Of a DNA stretch of 13,123 nt, positions 6,449-13,123 are shown one piece after another. Within the stretch, counting starts at the first letter, position 1. Each line of letters opens with the position of its first letter. This DNA comes from Bacteroidota bacterium (GTDB taxonomy: Bacteria > Bacteroidota > Ignavibacteria > UBA10030 > UBA6906): NCBI GenBank assembly GCA_003541875.1, contig DPLS01000280.1, positions 1 to 13,123 of the forward strand, written 5' to 3'. Below the pieces are notes generated by a model that worked only from the letters and a program-made list of their open reading frames with translations, did no database searches and was not told the origin of the DNA. Position numbers and translations under genes: made by a program.

Positions 6449-6970
6449 TCACTCACTATCATATTTGATGAGCGAAAAGATATCGTACTGACCAAGTCGC
6501 TTTCGCGCCTGGAGAAAGGTTAACTCGATCAAAAATGATACGCCGACAATCTTGCCGCCGAGCTTCTCGACAAGCTGGCAGGCCGCACCGATGGTGCCTC
6601 CTGTGGCAAGAAGGTCGTCGTGCAAGAGAATCCGCTCTCCTGCCGAAATCGCGTCCTTGTGGATTTCGACCGCGTCGGTACCATATTCAAGAGCATACTC
6701 CTGTTTCAGGGTTGCAGCAGGGAGTTTCCCCGGCTTGCGGATAGGAACAAATCCGGCCCCGAGTTTGTACGCCAAGGGGGCACCAAGTATGTATCCACGT
6801 GATTCAACGCTAACAACTTTGTCGACTCGAAGTCCCTTGTAGTGGTCATACAAAGCGTCGACGGCGCAAGCCAAGGCCTCCTTGCTCTTTAGCAACGTCG
6901 TGATGTCTCGAAACACGATTCCCTTCTTCGGGAAGTCAGGCACACTTCGGATTTCCTTGATCAGGTCCAT
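6449..6970 (-). CDS. apt: Adenine phosphoribosyltransferase
   Basis: The product is 173 residues from ATG at 6970, the usual APRT length (170-180). It makes AMP from adenine and PRPP in purine salvage in the cytosol. Diagnostic parts are the N-terminal IKEIRSVPDFPKKGIVFRDI, SVESRGYILGAPLAYKLG, GFVPIRKPGKLP, and the PRPP-binding loop ILLHDDLLATGGT at residues 115-127. The C-terminal LGQYDIFSLIKYD is also family-like. An upstream extension to 7012 would overlap the enoyl-CoA hydratase gene and adds an unlike tail, so I use the ATG. It lies four bases after the upstream TAG, with only a weak GGTAG-type ribosome site. This suggests translational coupling with the upstream gene. A strong hairpin terminator follows at 6390-6422. 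Confidence 0.96.
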   Translation of the reverse strand: MDLIKEIRSVPDFPKKGIVFRDITTLLKSKEALACAVDALYDHYKGLRVDKVVSVESRGYILGAPLAYKLGAGFVPIRKPGKLPAATLKQEYALEYGTDAVEIHKDAISAGERILLHDDLLATGGTIGAACQLVEKLGGKIVGVSFLIELTFLQARKRLGQYDIFSLIKYDSE

Positions 6971-6974
6971 AAGG

Positions 6975-7757
6975 CTACCACTGGAGTTTTTCTTTCTTGA
7001 GAAATGCCGCAACGCCCCGTTTGCAATCGGGTGTCATGCGTGCTGCAGCATTCATGTTTGCCGCAAAGTCGAGCGCCTCCATCAGGTTCAATCCTTGGAG
7101 CTTGGAGAACATTTCCTTGCACAACCCCATTGCAGTGCCACTGTTGTGCTGAATGATCTCGGTGCACAAGGCACTCGTTGTGGCTTCCAATTCGCGCTCA
7201 CGAACAACCATATTGACGAGCCCGATTTTCTTTGCATCGAGTGCACTTAGGATATTGCCTCGGAGTATCAACTCGCGGGCAATTCCCTCCCCCACTCGCT
7301 TCAGGAGAAAAATCATCACCACTGCCGGGATGAACCCAATCCGAACTTCCGTGTAGCCAAACGTTGCGTTCTCCTCTGAGGCGATGATGATATCGCAAAC
7401 GGATGCGAGGCCACAGCCACCAGCCAACGCGGGTCCGTTGACCATGGCAATTATTGGCTTACGCAACTCGTGAATGACGCGAAAGAGGTTCGCCAACTGT
7501 TGTGAGTCAGCTCGATTTTCTTCAAGATCGAACTGCGAGACTTTGCTGAGATAATCAAGATCGGCACCGGCGCAGAAAGCAGTACCAGCACCGGCCAGCA
7601 CAACAACCTTCACATTCTGATCCTTCCCCGCCGAGACGAATGCCAGCGTAAGCTCTTTGACCATCGTGTCGTCGAGAGCGTTCCGCTTCTCGGGGCGGTT
7701 CAGCGTGATGCGTGCCGTTCGGTCACTAACATTGTATAGAAGTCTCGTGAATTTCAT
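6975..7757 (-). CDS. Enoyl-CoA hydratase/isomerase (crotonase) family protein
   Basis: The product is 260 residues from ATG at 7757, normal for the family. The crotonase fold hydrates or isomerises acyl-CoA thioesters. Visible are RITLNRPEKRNALD at the start, oxyanion-hole segments AFCAGADL (residues 61-67) and NGPALAGGCGL (107-116), and FGYTEVRIGFIPA with Glu137. ARELILRG follows with Glu162. These match the two catalytic glutamates of true hydratases, so hydratase activity is plausible. The exact substrate is not set by sequence; the IGFIPA region recalls methylglutaconyl-CoA hydratase-like proteins of Bacteroidota, which is only a guess. The frame stays open to TTG 7892, but that runs through a terminator. 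No Shine-Dalgarno precedes the ATG. The gene is coupled to apt, which starts four bases after its stop. Confidence 0.93.
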   Translation of the reverse strand: MKFTRLLYNVSDRTARITLNRPEKRNALDDTMVKELTLAFVSAGKDQNVKVVVLAGAGTAFCAGADLDYLSKVSQFDLEENRADSQQLANLFRVIHELRKPIIAMVNGPALAGGCGLASVCDIIIASEENATFGYTEVRIGFIPAVVMIFLLKRVGEGIARELILRGNILSALDAKKIGLVNMVVRERELEATTSALCTEIIQHNSGTAMGLCKEMFSKLQGLNLMEALDFAANMNAAARMTPDCKRGVAAFLKKEKLQW

Positions 7758-7761
7758 TGGA

Positions 7762-7769
7762 CAAAAATA
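7762..7769 (-). promoter_or_regulatory. Bacteroidota-type -7 box (TAnnTTTG) before the enoyl-CoA hydratase gene
   Basis: TATTTTTG on the minus strand fits the TAnnTTTG -7 element of Bacteroidota promoters. A TTGTTG about 20 bases upstream is an imperfect -33 element. The box ends four bases before the ATG at 7757, so the transcript would be leaderless or nearly so, in keeping with the lack of a Shine-Dalgarno. AT-rich sequence makes chance matches likely. Confidence 0.25.
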
Positions 7770-7810
7770 GGTATTCTCGAATGGAAAAACAACAACCAGC
7801 GCTCGAAACC

Positions 7811-7839
7811 AAAAACCCCGCCCGAATCGTCGGGCGGGG
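7811..7839 (-). terminator. Strong rho-independent terminator of the secreted-protein gene
   Basis: A perfect 10-bp GC-rich stem, CCCCGCCCGA (7816-7825) with TCGGGCGGGG (7830-7839), and a four-base loop are followed on the minus strand by TTTTTGGTTT. It lies about 120 bases after the stop of the large secreted protein and before the hydratase gene, which it separates into another transcription unit. Confidence 0.88.
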
Positions 7840-7923
7840 GTCGCTTTCTCTGTTCCTGATCGGATGACTTGTTCGACCAGCCAAGTGCTCAAATGTAGAC
7901 TGGGATCACTTCATCAGAACAAG

Positions 7924-7944
7924 TCCCGACAGGAAGCGTCGGGA
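7924..7944. repeat. Inverted repeat just downstream of the secreted-protein gene
   Basis: TCCCGAC and GTCGGGA form a perfect 7-bp stem with a 7-base loop, 17 bases after the stop at 7961. It has no clean T tract (CTTGTTCTG follows on the minus strand). It could stabilise the mRNA 3' end or be a copy of a dispersed palindromic element. Confidence 0.45.
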
Positions 7945-7960
7945 TTGTGAATGATCGTAG

Positions 7961-10900
7961 CTATTTGGTGAGCACCAATTTATTCACCTTTGCGTAGGTG
8001 ACTTTGCCTTCCGCATTCGTGACATTGAACCTCGCAAAGTACACGCCGCTCGCCTGACCGGAAGCATTCCATGTTGCGGAGTGATACCCTGCTTCACGGT
8101 AGCCGCTTGCCAAGTTGGCCACTTCCCTTCCCAACATGTCATACACCACCAACGAGATATTGCCCGCGTCCAGCAACTCAAAATTGATTTGTGTCGATGG
8201 ATTGAAAGGATTCGGATAGGGCGCATGCAAATTGTATTCGGTCGGAGTCGCACTTGATGGCGCTGTCTTCGCAACCAACGATTGCCGCGAAGACGATGAA
8301 GAGTCCGTCGGCATCACAATCCAACGCTCAACTTCATAACGAGCAGTCTGCGACAGGCCCTCGACTCGAACTCGCAGGCGCACTCGTCGTTGGCCATGGG
8401 CCAAAGGCAACCGCAGAGCGATGGAGCTATCGCCTACGCCACGAAGTGTCCGAATGGAGTTGATCGTCTGACCTGTGAGTGTATCCACAAGCTCAAATCT
8501 CAGCCGGGCACTGGCCGGTACGGTTCCCGTGGTCCTGTAGAGCAACCGCAGTGCAAGCGTGCCTCGCCCTGCAAAATCCCCGCTCCGCACGGCAGCTTCA
8601 AATGCATCGCGACCTCGGATCGAGAGCGTGTCCTGCAAGGCCGTGAACGCGATGTTGTTACTGTCCAGTGTCGGCTCCAGGATCACAAAGTGGATTGATC
8701 CGTTGGGATAGGAGATACGTCCGCCGCGCCCTTCAACGGCCATTGCCCCACCGGGCTTCATCCCGAGTGTTATGGCGGCATGGGTGAGAGAAAATGGACC
8801 AGCCGAACTGCCACGCCACAAGAGTTGTTCCTCAGTGCCATACGAGAACTCACTGCTCACACTCACAGAGGGGGCAACCCCGGCATCAAGCGTGAAAACC
8901 TTTGACCAGTTTCCAGCATATCGAGTCACGTAGGCAACACTGCTGCTTTTTGAATTGTCCGCTTGGAACGCGAGGACGACATTATCAGTATAGAAATAAC
9001 GCTCGCTTCCGAGCGAGCAGTTTGTCAATGGCCGGCGCGATGCCACCACGAGGATAGGGGAATACCAGTTCCCTTTTTCGTCTTGCTGACGGAAGTTGAT
9101 TGTCCAATCGAAGAACTCCAGCGGACGATTTTGCCAGGCAACGGCAGCAGCGCATCCTTGTCTTAGCAGACTGACCACTGACGGGGATTCGATGGAAACA
9201 TCCTCACGTCCCTCCGCGACGGTTTGAATATCTCCAAGCGTCAGCGGGTTGGTATTGAATATGGGACGGTAGTACAGGTTATTATTCTCGGTCCACACAA
9301 GGTGCCAGGGGCTGCCCCACTTCGAAAAGGAAGCGAGCGAGAAGATACTGATACCTGGGCGGAGGTCTGTCTCGGGGGACCACTGCTGAGTGTTCGGTGG
9401 CAGCACGGCTCCTTTCAGCATCTGCGCTTCCCAATCGTACCAGACCACAATGGTGTTCTCCTCTTCCTGTGACGGCTCCCCATGGGCTATCACCGGGTTC
9501 ATTGGATACTCTTCTGAAACCGGAATGATTCTGGACCACATTGGGGTGATCTCTGCCACGGCTCCGGATGGCAGACTGATTTGGTACACCTTCAAGCTCG
9601 ACACGTTGCCAGAGATACCTTCGCACGCCACGATCAACCTCGGCGGGAAGCGATGATATACGACCGATGGGTTCTTATGCGTTGCGTTATCGTCAGTGTA
9701 CGCTCGTGTCTCCGGCGACCAATCGGCGCCATTGTTTGTGCTCTTGGTGTACCAGAGTTTGCCGCCAGATTCGTAGACGGCGTGATATGTCCCCTGCTCA
9801 TCCCGCACAACTTTGCGCTGCGTGTTCGGCGAGGTGACAGCCGATGATGATGAGACAAGGTGCGCTTTGTACCACGCCTTCACTGTTGCACCGGCTTGAC
9901 GGAAGACGACGGGGGTCTCATATTGCGTTGGCAACACGATGTCCGCTCCGGCTCCTTCCCAGCCAAGAAACTGCCAGTTGTAACCGGGCAACGGCGTTTG
10001 AAGTGCGCGAGTCCAGTAGTAAGGCTGACCTGGTATAGCTTCTTGATCCAAGAACACACCTTGATAGTTGGCGGTGCCGGGCGACGAGAGACTGAAAGGC
10101 GAACCTCTCCGGTACCAAAGTGCGAGGTCTTGACCTCTGTTGCGCAGATTGCTGCCATACAGCGGGTCTGGATAATCGATAAGCCACGGATCGCGAAACT
10201 CGATGCTGTCGCCGATGGCATTGGGAATATCCACCAGGCTATTCTCGATGGTCACATTCATTTGTGCAGGTTTGAACAAGGCTGTCAGATTACCTGGGAA
10301 ACCTGCGGGGTTGACATAAAACTGATGATGATTGGTCACATTGGGTTCATCAACCCATCGGTTATACTTCTCACCATCAGAAATATCCTGTTCAGCCTGC
10401 AGTACCTCTTTTGTCCCAAACACAAAGGGAACGGGCTGGCCGTGCGGAAGTCTCGGGCTAAACGACGACCCGTGCCACCTTCCAATCGTACCAAAACTTC
10501 CTAATGTACTGTACTGCTGATCGACTGTCACTTCCTTCGTGTAGTCCATTCGCGCGACAAAGACGTCCTGATCGGTCCCGAATCTCATGTCTGTCCAAAA
10601 TGGAAAGGAGTACTCTCGCGTTACAGCAATGCCGTTGTAGTCTCCCATGAAGTCCTGAGCCGGAAATCCAACACTTGGATTGAAGGATTGTCCGTTCACC
10701 TTCGCCTCGGTAAAGGATCCTCCGCCGTCGAACGACGTTGCGACATACACATCGGTAAGAACATTGTTGACATCATTTCGGCTATCATAGTAAACAGCAT
10801 GGACTCTTCCGTTTGGCGCCACCGTTACCCAAGGAAACCACTGGTCATTCGCGGTAGTCTGATTCACAATGAAGGTGTTGCCCCACGAAAGACCTCCACC

Positions 10901-11899
10901 CGAGGGAGTGCCAATTCGCATGTAGATCTCTGGAGAATCATTCTGTCTTGCCCCCCACGACACATATACACGCCCATTGTAATCACCCCCGCTGTTGTCG
11001 ACGGCTATGCAGGCATACGTCAACGCACGGATAGTATGCCTGACAGTACCTACATCTATCACATTGCTGGCCACGATCTGATCAGTCCCGAAACTGACGC
11101 CGCCGTTGGTCGATTTGGCAATCTGGACAGTTCCATCGGTGGAATACCACACGACATACACTATCCCGTTTGGTCCCACTGCAACTGCCGGAGCTCTGGC
11201 CCCACCCTGATCGCTGATCTGTATTGGGAGAGAGAATTGGCCCATCTCATCGTCCCAGTGGCTGAAGTGCACTTGGTCGGTGCCCCCGTTTGTTCCATGT
11301 ATCCAACAAACATAGACGCCATTGACAAACGGACTGCCTCCATTCTGATCACATGCAATCTGTGGGCGATCCTCCCTAACCTCCCGTCCGGCGGTACCGC
11401 TCCCGTCTCCATTCTGCACAACTACAAAAGGAGTGGAACGCCATGTTACACCTCCGTCGGTCGACCTGTTTACAAATATTCCGTTGTCTCGCGCGAACTC
11501 TCCCTGGCCAGGCAGATCTATTGAGAGGTGCGCATAGTACACTACTCCATCATGATTGAACGCGACAGCAGGATCGCCGGATTTGTCATACGAACCACCG
11601 CGTGGCAGAGTGTCTTGCGCCCATGTGTACCCCCAATCGGTTGATCTATAATAAGCAACACGAGGCCCGGCAATATCAGGAGCATAGTAGTTTGAACCGG
11701 CCACAACGTTTAAGGGATTGGTCGGATTGAATGCGATTGTTGTCTCATTTTGATTTCTGCCAGCGCCCGTGGGGTCCTGGTTAACCCGAACGTTGGGTGA
11801 GATGGTCTGTGCGGACATCAATGAAGTGCATCCACACATCAGCAACATAACGCAAAACACTCTAGTGCGAGTGATACAATTCATCTGCTCGGTTTCCAT
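7961..11899 (-). CDS. Large secreted Asp-box (sialidase-fold-like) protein with T9SS C-terminal sorting tail
   Basis: The product is 1,312 residues from ATG at 11899, chosen for its GGGAG ribosome site seven bases upstream; ATG 11926 would add nine. An N-terminal signal peptide (VFCVMLLMCGCTSLMSA, probable cut before QT) sends it to the periplasm. In numbering from 11926, Asp-box turns occur at about 95-102 (STDWGYTW), 155-162 (STDGGVTW), 272-279 (STNGGVSF), 398-405 and 729-736 (STNNGADW). These indicate beta-propeller blades, but the FRIP motif and clear catalytic residues of true sialidases are not visible, so enzyme activity is doubtful. A different segment, about 490-700, interrupts the blade-like regions. 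The last 91 residues (from 1231) are a type A T9SS tail: YPNPFNPST, VYDMLGREVANL, GVYFARF, KLVLTK. It is probably exported and anchored or released at the cell surface. It directly follows the propeller-like gene. Confidence 0.85.
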   Translation of the reverse strand: METEQMNCITRTRVFCVMLLMCGCTSLMSAQTISPNVRVNQDPTGAGRNQNETTIAFNPTNPLNVVAGSNYYAPDIAGPRVAYYRSTDWGYTWAQDTLPRGGSYDKSGDPAVAFNHDGVVYYAHLSIDLPGQGEFARDNGIFVNRSTDGGVTWRSTPFVVVQNGDGSGTAGREVREDRPQIACDQNGGSPFVNGVYVCWIHGTNGGTDQVHFSHWDDEMGQFSLPIQISDQGGARAPAVAVGPNGIVYVVWYSTDGTVQIAKSTNGGVSFGTDQIVASNVIDVGTVRHTIRALTYACIAVDNSGGDYNGRVYVSWGARQNDSPEIYMRIGTPSGGGLSWGNTFIVNQTTANDQWFPWVTVAPNGRVHAVYYDSRNDVNNVLTDVYVATSFDGGGSFTEAKVNGQSFNPSVGFPAQDFMGDYNGIAVTREYSFPFWTDMRFGTDQDVFVARMDYTKEVTVDQQYSTLGSFGTIGRWHGSSFSPRLPHGQPVPFVFGTKEVLQAEQDISDGEKYNRWVDEPNVTNHHQFYVNPAGFPGNLTALFKPAQMNVTIENSLVDIPNAIGDSIEFRDPWLIDYPDPLYGSNLRNRGQDLALWYRRGSPFSLSSPGTANYQGVFLDQEAIPGQPYYWTRALQTPLPGYNWQFLGWEGAGADIVLPTQYETPVVFRQAGATVKAWYKAHLVSSSSAVTSPNTQRKVVRDEQGTYHAVYESGGKLWYTKSTNNGADWSPETRAYTDDNATHKNPSVVYHRFPPRLIVACEGISGNVSSLKVYQISLPSGAVAEITPMWSRIIPVSEEYPMNPVIAHGEPSQEEENTIVVWYDWEAQMLKGAVLPPNTQQWSPETDLRPGISIFSLASFSKWGSPWHLVWTENNNLYYRPIFNTNPLTLGDIQTVAEGREDVSIESPSVVSLLRQGCAAAVAWQNRPLEFFDWTINFRQQDEKGNWYSPILVVASRRPLTNCSLGSERYFYTDNVVLAFQADNSKSSSVAYVTRYAGNWSKVFTLDAGVAPSVSVSSEFSYGTEEQLLWRGSSAGPFSLTHAAITLGMKPGGAMAVEGRGGRISYPNGSIHFVILEPTLDSNNIAFTALQDTLSIRGRDAFEAAVRSGDFAGRGTLALRLLYRTTGTVPASARLRFELVDTLTGQTINSIRTLRGVGDSSIALRLPLAHGQRRVRLRVRVEGLSQTARYEVERWIVMPTDSSSSSRQSLVAKTAPSSATPTEYNLHAPYPNPFNPSTQINFELLDAGNISLVVYDMLGREVANLASGYREAGYHSATWNASGQASGVYFARFNVTNAEGKVTYAKVNKLVLTK

Positions 11900-11930
11900 G
11901 ATTGTTCTCCCGACTTGGTTCTTCATTCAG

Positions 11931-13123
11931 TTAATTGCGATTGCCGCGCAACACTACCGCGCGGTTGCCAACTAATCCAACTGCAATGACTAGGCTCCCA
12001 CGCACCTGCACCGCATAGTAGCTTCCATTACCCAATCCTGTTGTCCCGATGTAATTCCGCCATGTCAGCCCGCTCCAATGCACAACCTCGCCAAATGCAC
12101 CCACCGCCACCACATCGTTGATTCCCTGACCTCTAATACTGTTGGTGTAGTAGCTCGTCACAATGCCGGGCGCGTAGCCAACCCAAGCGGATGATCCTTC
12201 CAGTGTGGTTTTCTGATAGATTCCCCCTCCTACGACGTAATAGCGTCGACCAGGCATAAACCATAGCCCGCTGAGATTCGACGGAAGTCCGCTATCGGCA
12301 AGTGGGGTGACCGCACTGTTCTGGATTCTCAGCAGTATCTTCCCCTGGTTTTGATTGACATATGATCCCACAGCGAGGACCTCAGTTTCTCCGCTGATGG
12401 GATTTCTTGCTCCCCAGATATCATTCATGGGCAACGTCGTCCCGCTCTCGATGCGCTGCCAAGTGCTATTGGTGTAGTGACCAATTCGACCTCCATAGCC
12501 GACTGCCCAAATCGAATTTGGATTCTCTCCCCATATCTTGTTGATCACAAATGGGTCGGGATTACATATCGTAGCAGTTTGAGTTGTTCCATCCCAACGC
12601 GCAATCTGCCCCCCACGCGATGTGACCCACACGTCATTGGCACCAAACGCGAAGATCGAACTCGCCGGGTAGGGTGTTCTGCTTGACTGTCCGCAGATTG
12701 TGTAGAACTGGATCCTGATGAGTTGCCATCTCTGACCGTTCCACCTAGCCATGTTGTAGGCTTGAGGGTCAAGCTGTCCGGTCGAATCCCTCAAGTACAT
12801 CTCCCCCACCGCGTAGGTCAGTGTGTCATTGACAATTGCCACATCATACAGCACACTTGAGTTGCCATCTCCGAGCGAATCGATCTGCCAGAGGAACGCA
12901 TGGCTTGAGGTATCGAGCGTGGTCGCCTGCAGCGGAGCGGTGGAGTCGGTGAGTGCCGTGCCGCTCAGGCGGTAGGCTTTGTATGTGTATGTGCGCTTCA
13001 CGGCGAGCGAGTCGTCGAGAACTACCGTATCGAGCGGAGCTTGCGCAAGCGTGAGAAGCGGCTGGCCATCACGGGTGAGCCGCCACGAGCGCTGCTGCAC
13101 GGTGTCATCGAACCGCACGCGCA
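11931..13123 (-). CDS. Repeat protein, probable seven-bladed beta-propeller (5' end cut by window edge)
   Basis: The frame is open to the right edge, so the N-terminus and any signal peptide are missing; 397 residues are seen. The first ~75 look like the end of an Ig/FN3-type beta-sandwich (VQQRSWRLTRDG...KRTYTYKAYRL). Then about seven repeats follow a pattern such as IWG...SIWAVGYGGRIGHY...W: YAVGEMYLRD, IFAFGANDVWVTSRGGQIARW, IWGENPNSIWAVG, IWGARN...VLAVGS, LWFMPGRRYYVVGG, IRGQGINDVVAVGAFGEVVHW and VIAVGLVGNRAVVL. Repeat number and spacing suggest a beta-propeller. No T9SS tail is present at the C-terminus, so if secreted it is probably a lipoprotein, which I cannot check. It ends 31 bases before the ATG of the large secreted protein (4 before the alternative), so the two are likely co-transcribed. 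Function is unknown. Confidence 0.75.
   Translation of the reverse strand, partial: RVRFDDTVQQRSWRLTRDGQPLLTLAQAPLDTVVLDDSLAVKRTYTYKAYRLSGTALTDSTAPLQATTLDTSSHAFLWQIDSLGDGNSSVLYDVAIVNDTLTYAVGEMYLRDSTGQLDPQAYNMARWNGQRWQLIRIQFYTICGQSSRTPYPASSIFAFGANDVWVTSRGGQIARWDGTTQTATICNPDPFVINKIWGENPNSIWAVGYGGRIGHYTNSTWQRIESGTTLPMNDIWGARNPISGETEVLAVGSYVNQNQGKILLRIQNSAVTPLADSGLPSNLSGLWFMPGRRYYVVGGGIYQKTTLEGSSAWVGYAPGIVTSYYTNSIRGQGINDVVAVGAFGEVVHWSGLTWRNYIGTTGLGNGSYYAVQVRGSLVIAVGLVGNRAVVLRGNRN

Larger units (their letters stand above)
7758..7960. other. Intergenic region holding two hairpins
   Basis: These 203 bases separate the large secreted protein from the enoyl-CoA hydratase gene. They hold a hairpin with a 7-bp stem (7924-7930 with 7938-7944) close to the stop codon, and then a strong terminator at 7816-7839 with its T tract. 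A TATTTTTG box (7769-7762) lies just before the hydratase ATG. No RNA gene or small coding frame is supported. Confidence 0.6.

Noticed and set aside
7758..7892. N-terminal extension of the enoyl-CoA hydratase to TTG 7892
   Set aside because: The extra 45 residues run through the rho-independent terminator and do not resemble the family; ATG 7757 gives the normal length.
7961..11899. Active sialidase annotation
   Set aside because: Asp-box turns alone occur in many propeller proteins. I could not find the FRIP motif or the arginine triad, so only a fold-level call is made.
1..13123. CRISPR array, toxin-antitoxin, phage or insertion-sequence features
   Set aside because: No direct-repeat array, transposase, integrase, terminal repeats or toxin-antitoxin pair is visible on either strand.

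Overview
The window looks like a chromosomal piece of a Bacteroidota/Ignavibacteriota-type bacterium. The strongest pointer is the C-terminus of the large secreted protein at 7961-11899. It carries the YPNPFNPST-type sorting tail with a VYDxxGREV core typical of type IX secretion (T9SS) cargo in that superphylum. Several housekeeping genes and the beta-propeller protein at the right edge also resemble Ignavibacteria-like proteins; that taxonomic call is from memory and was not searched. I see no tRNA, rRNA, CRISPR array, insertion sequence or phage gene. Every gene but one is on the minus strand.

Layout, read along the minus strand from right to left. (1) 13123-11931: the 3' part of a repeat protein that looks like a beta-propeller, cut by the right edge. 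It is followed closely by (2) a ~1,312-residue secreted Asp-box protein with a T9SS tail (11899-7961), which ends at a strong rho-independent terminator (7816-7839). (3) An enoyl-CoA hydratase/isomerase family gene (7757-6975) is tightly coupled to adenine phosphoribosyltransferase apt (6970-6449). A hairpin terminator or attenuator (6398-6422) then lies directly before (4) a membrane-anchored BCP/PrxQ-like peroxiredoxin (6385-5849). (5) The only plus-strand gene, an unrecognised helical protein (5301-5837), converges on the peroxiredoxin. It is divergent from (6) a tryptophanase (5101-3728). (7) A compact set starts at a good sigma70-like promoter (3698-3670): a zinc-ribbon/Yip1-like membrane protein, a small zincin metalloprotease, a ~99-residue ferredoxin-fold-like protein and a hemerythrin-like HHE protein. 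(8) After a 173-base gap come an M29-family aminopeptidase-like gene (1487-336) and a DUF971 gene cut by the left edge (285-1).

The DUF971 gene (1-285) is read directly from the sequence; it has the CxCxxC and WADGH signature.

The gene groups look metabolically separate: indole production from tryptophan, purine salvage with an acyl-CoA enzyme, peroxide defence, and secreted surface proteins. I found no clear evidence of a new defence or mobile system. The items most worth a second look are the tryptophanase, whose backbone resembles tyrosine phenol-lyase but whose specificity residues are those of tryptophanase; the hairpin plus 7-codon reading frame in front of the peroxiredoxin; the Yip1/zincin/ABM-like/hemerythrin set; and the large secreted pair. 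Many reading frames can be extended upstream to TTG codons. I chose ATG starts where ribosome-binding, promoter or family evidence favours them.
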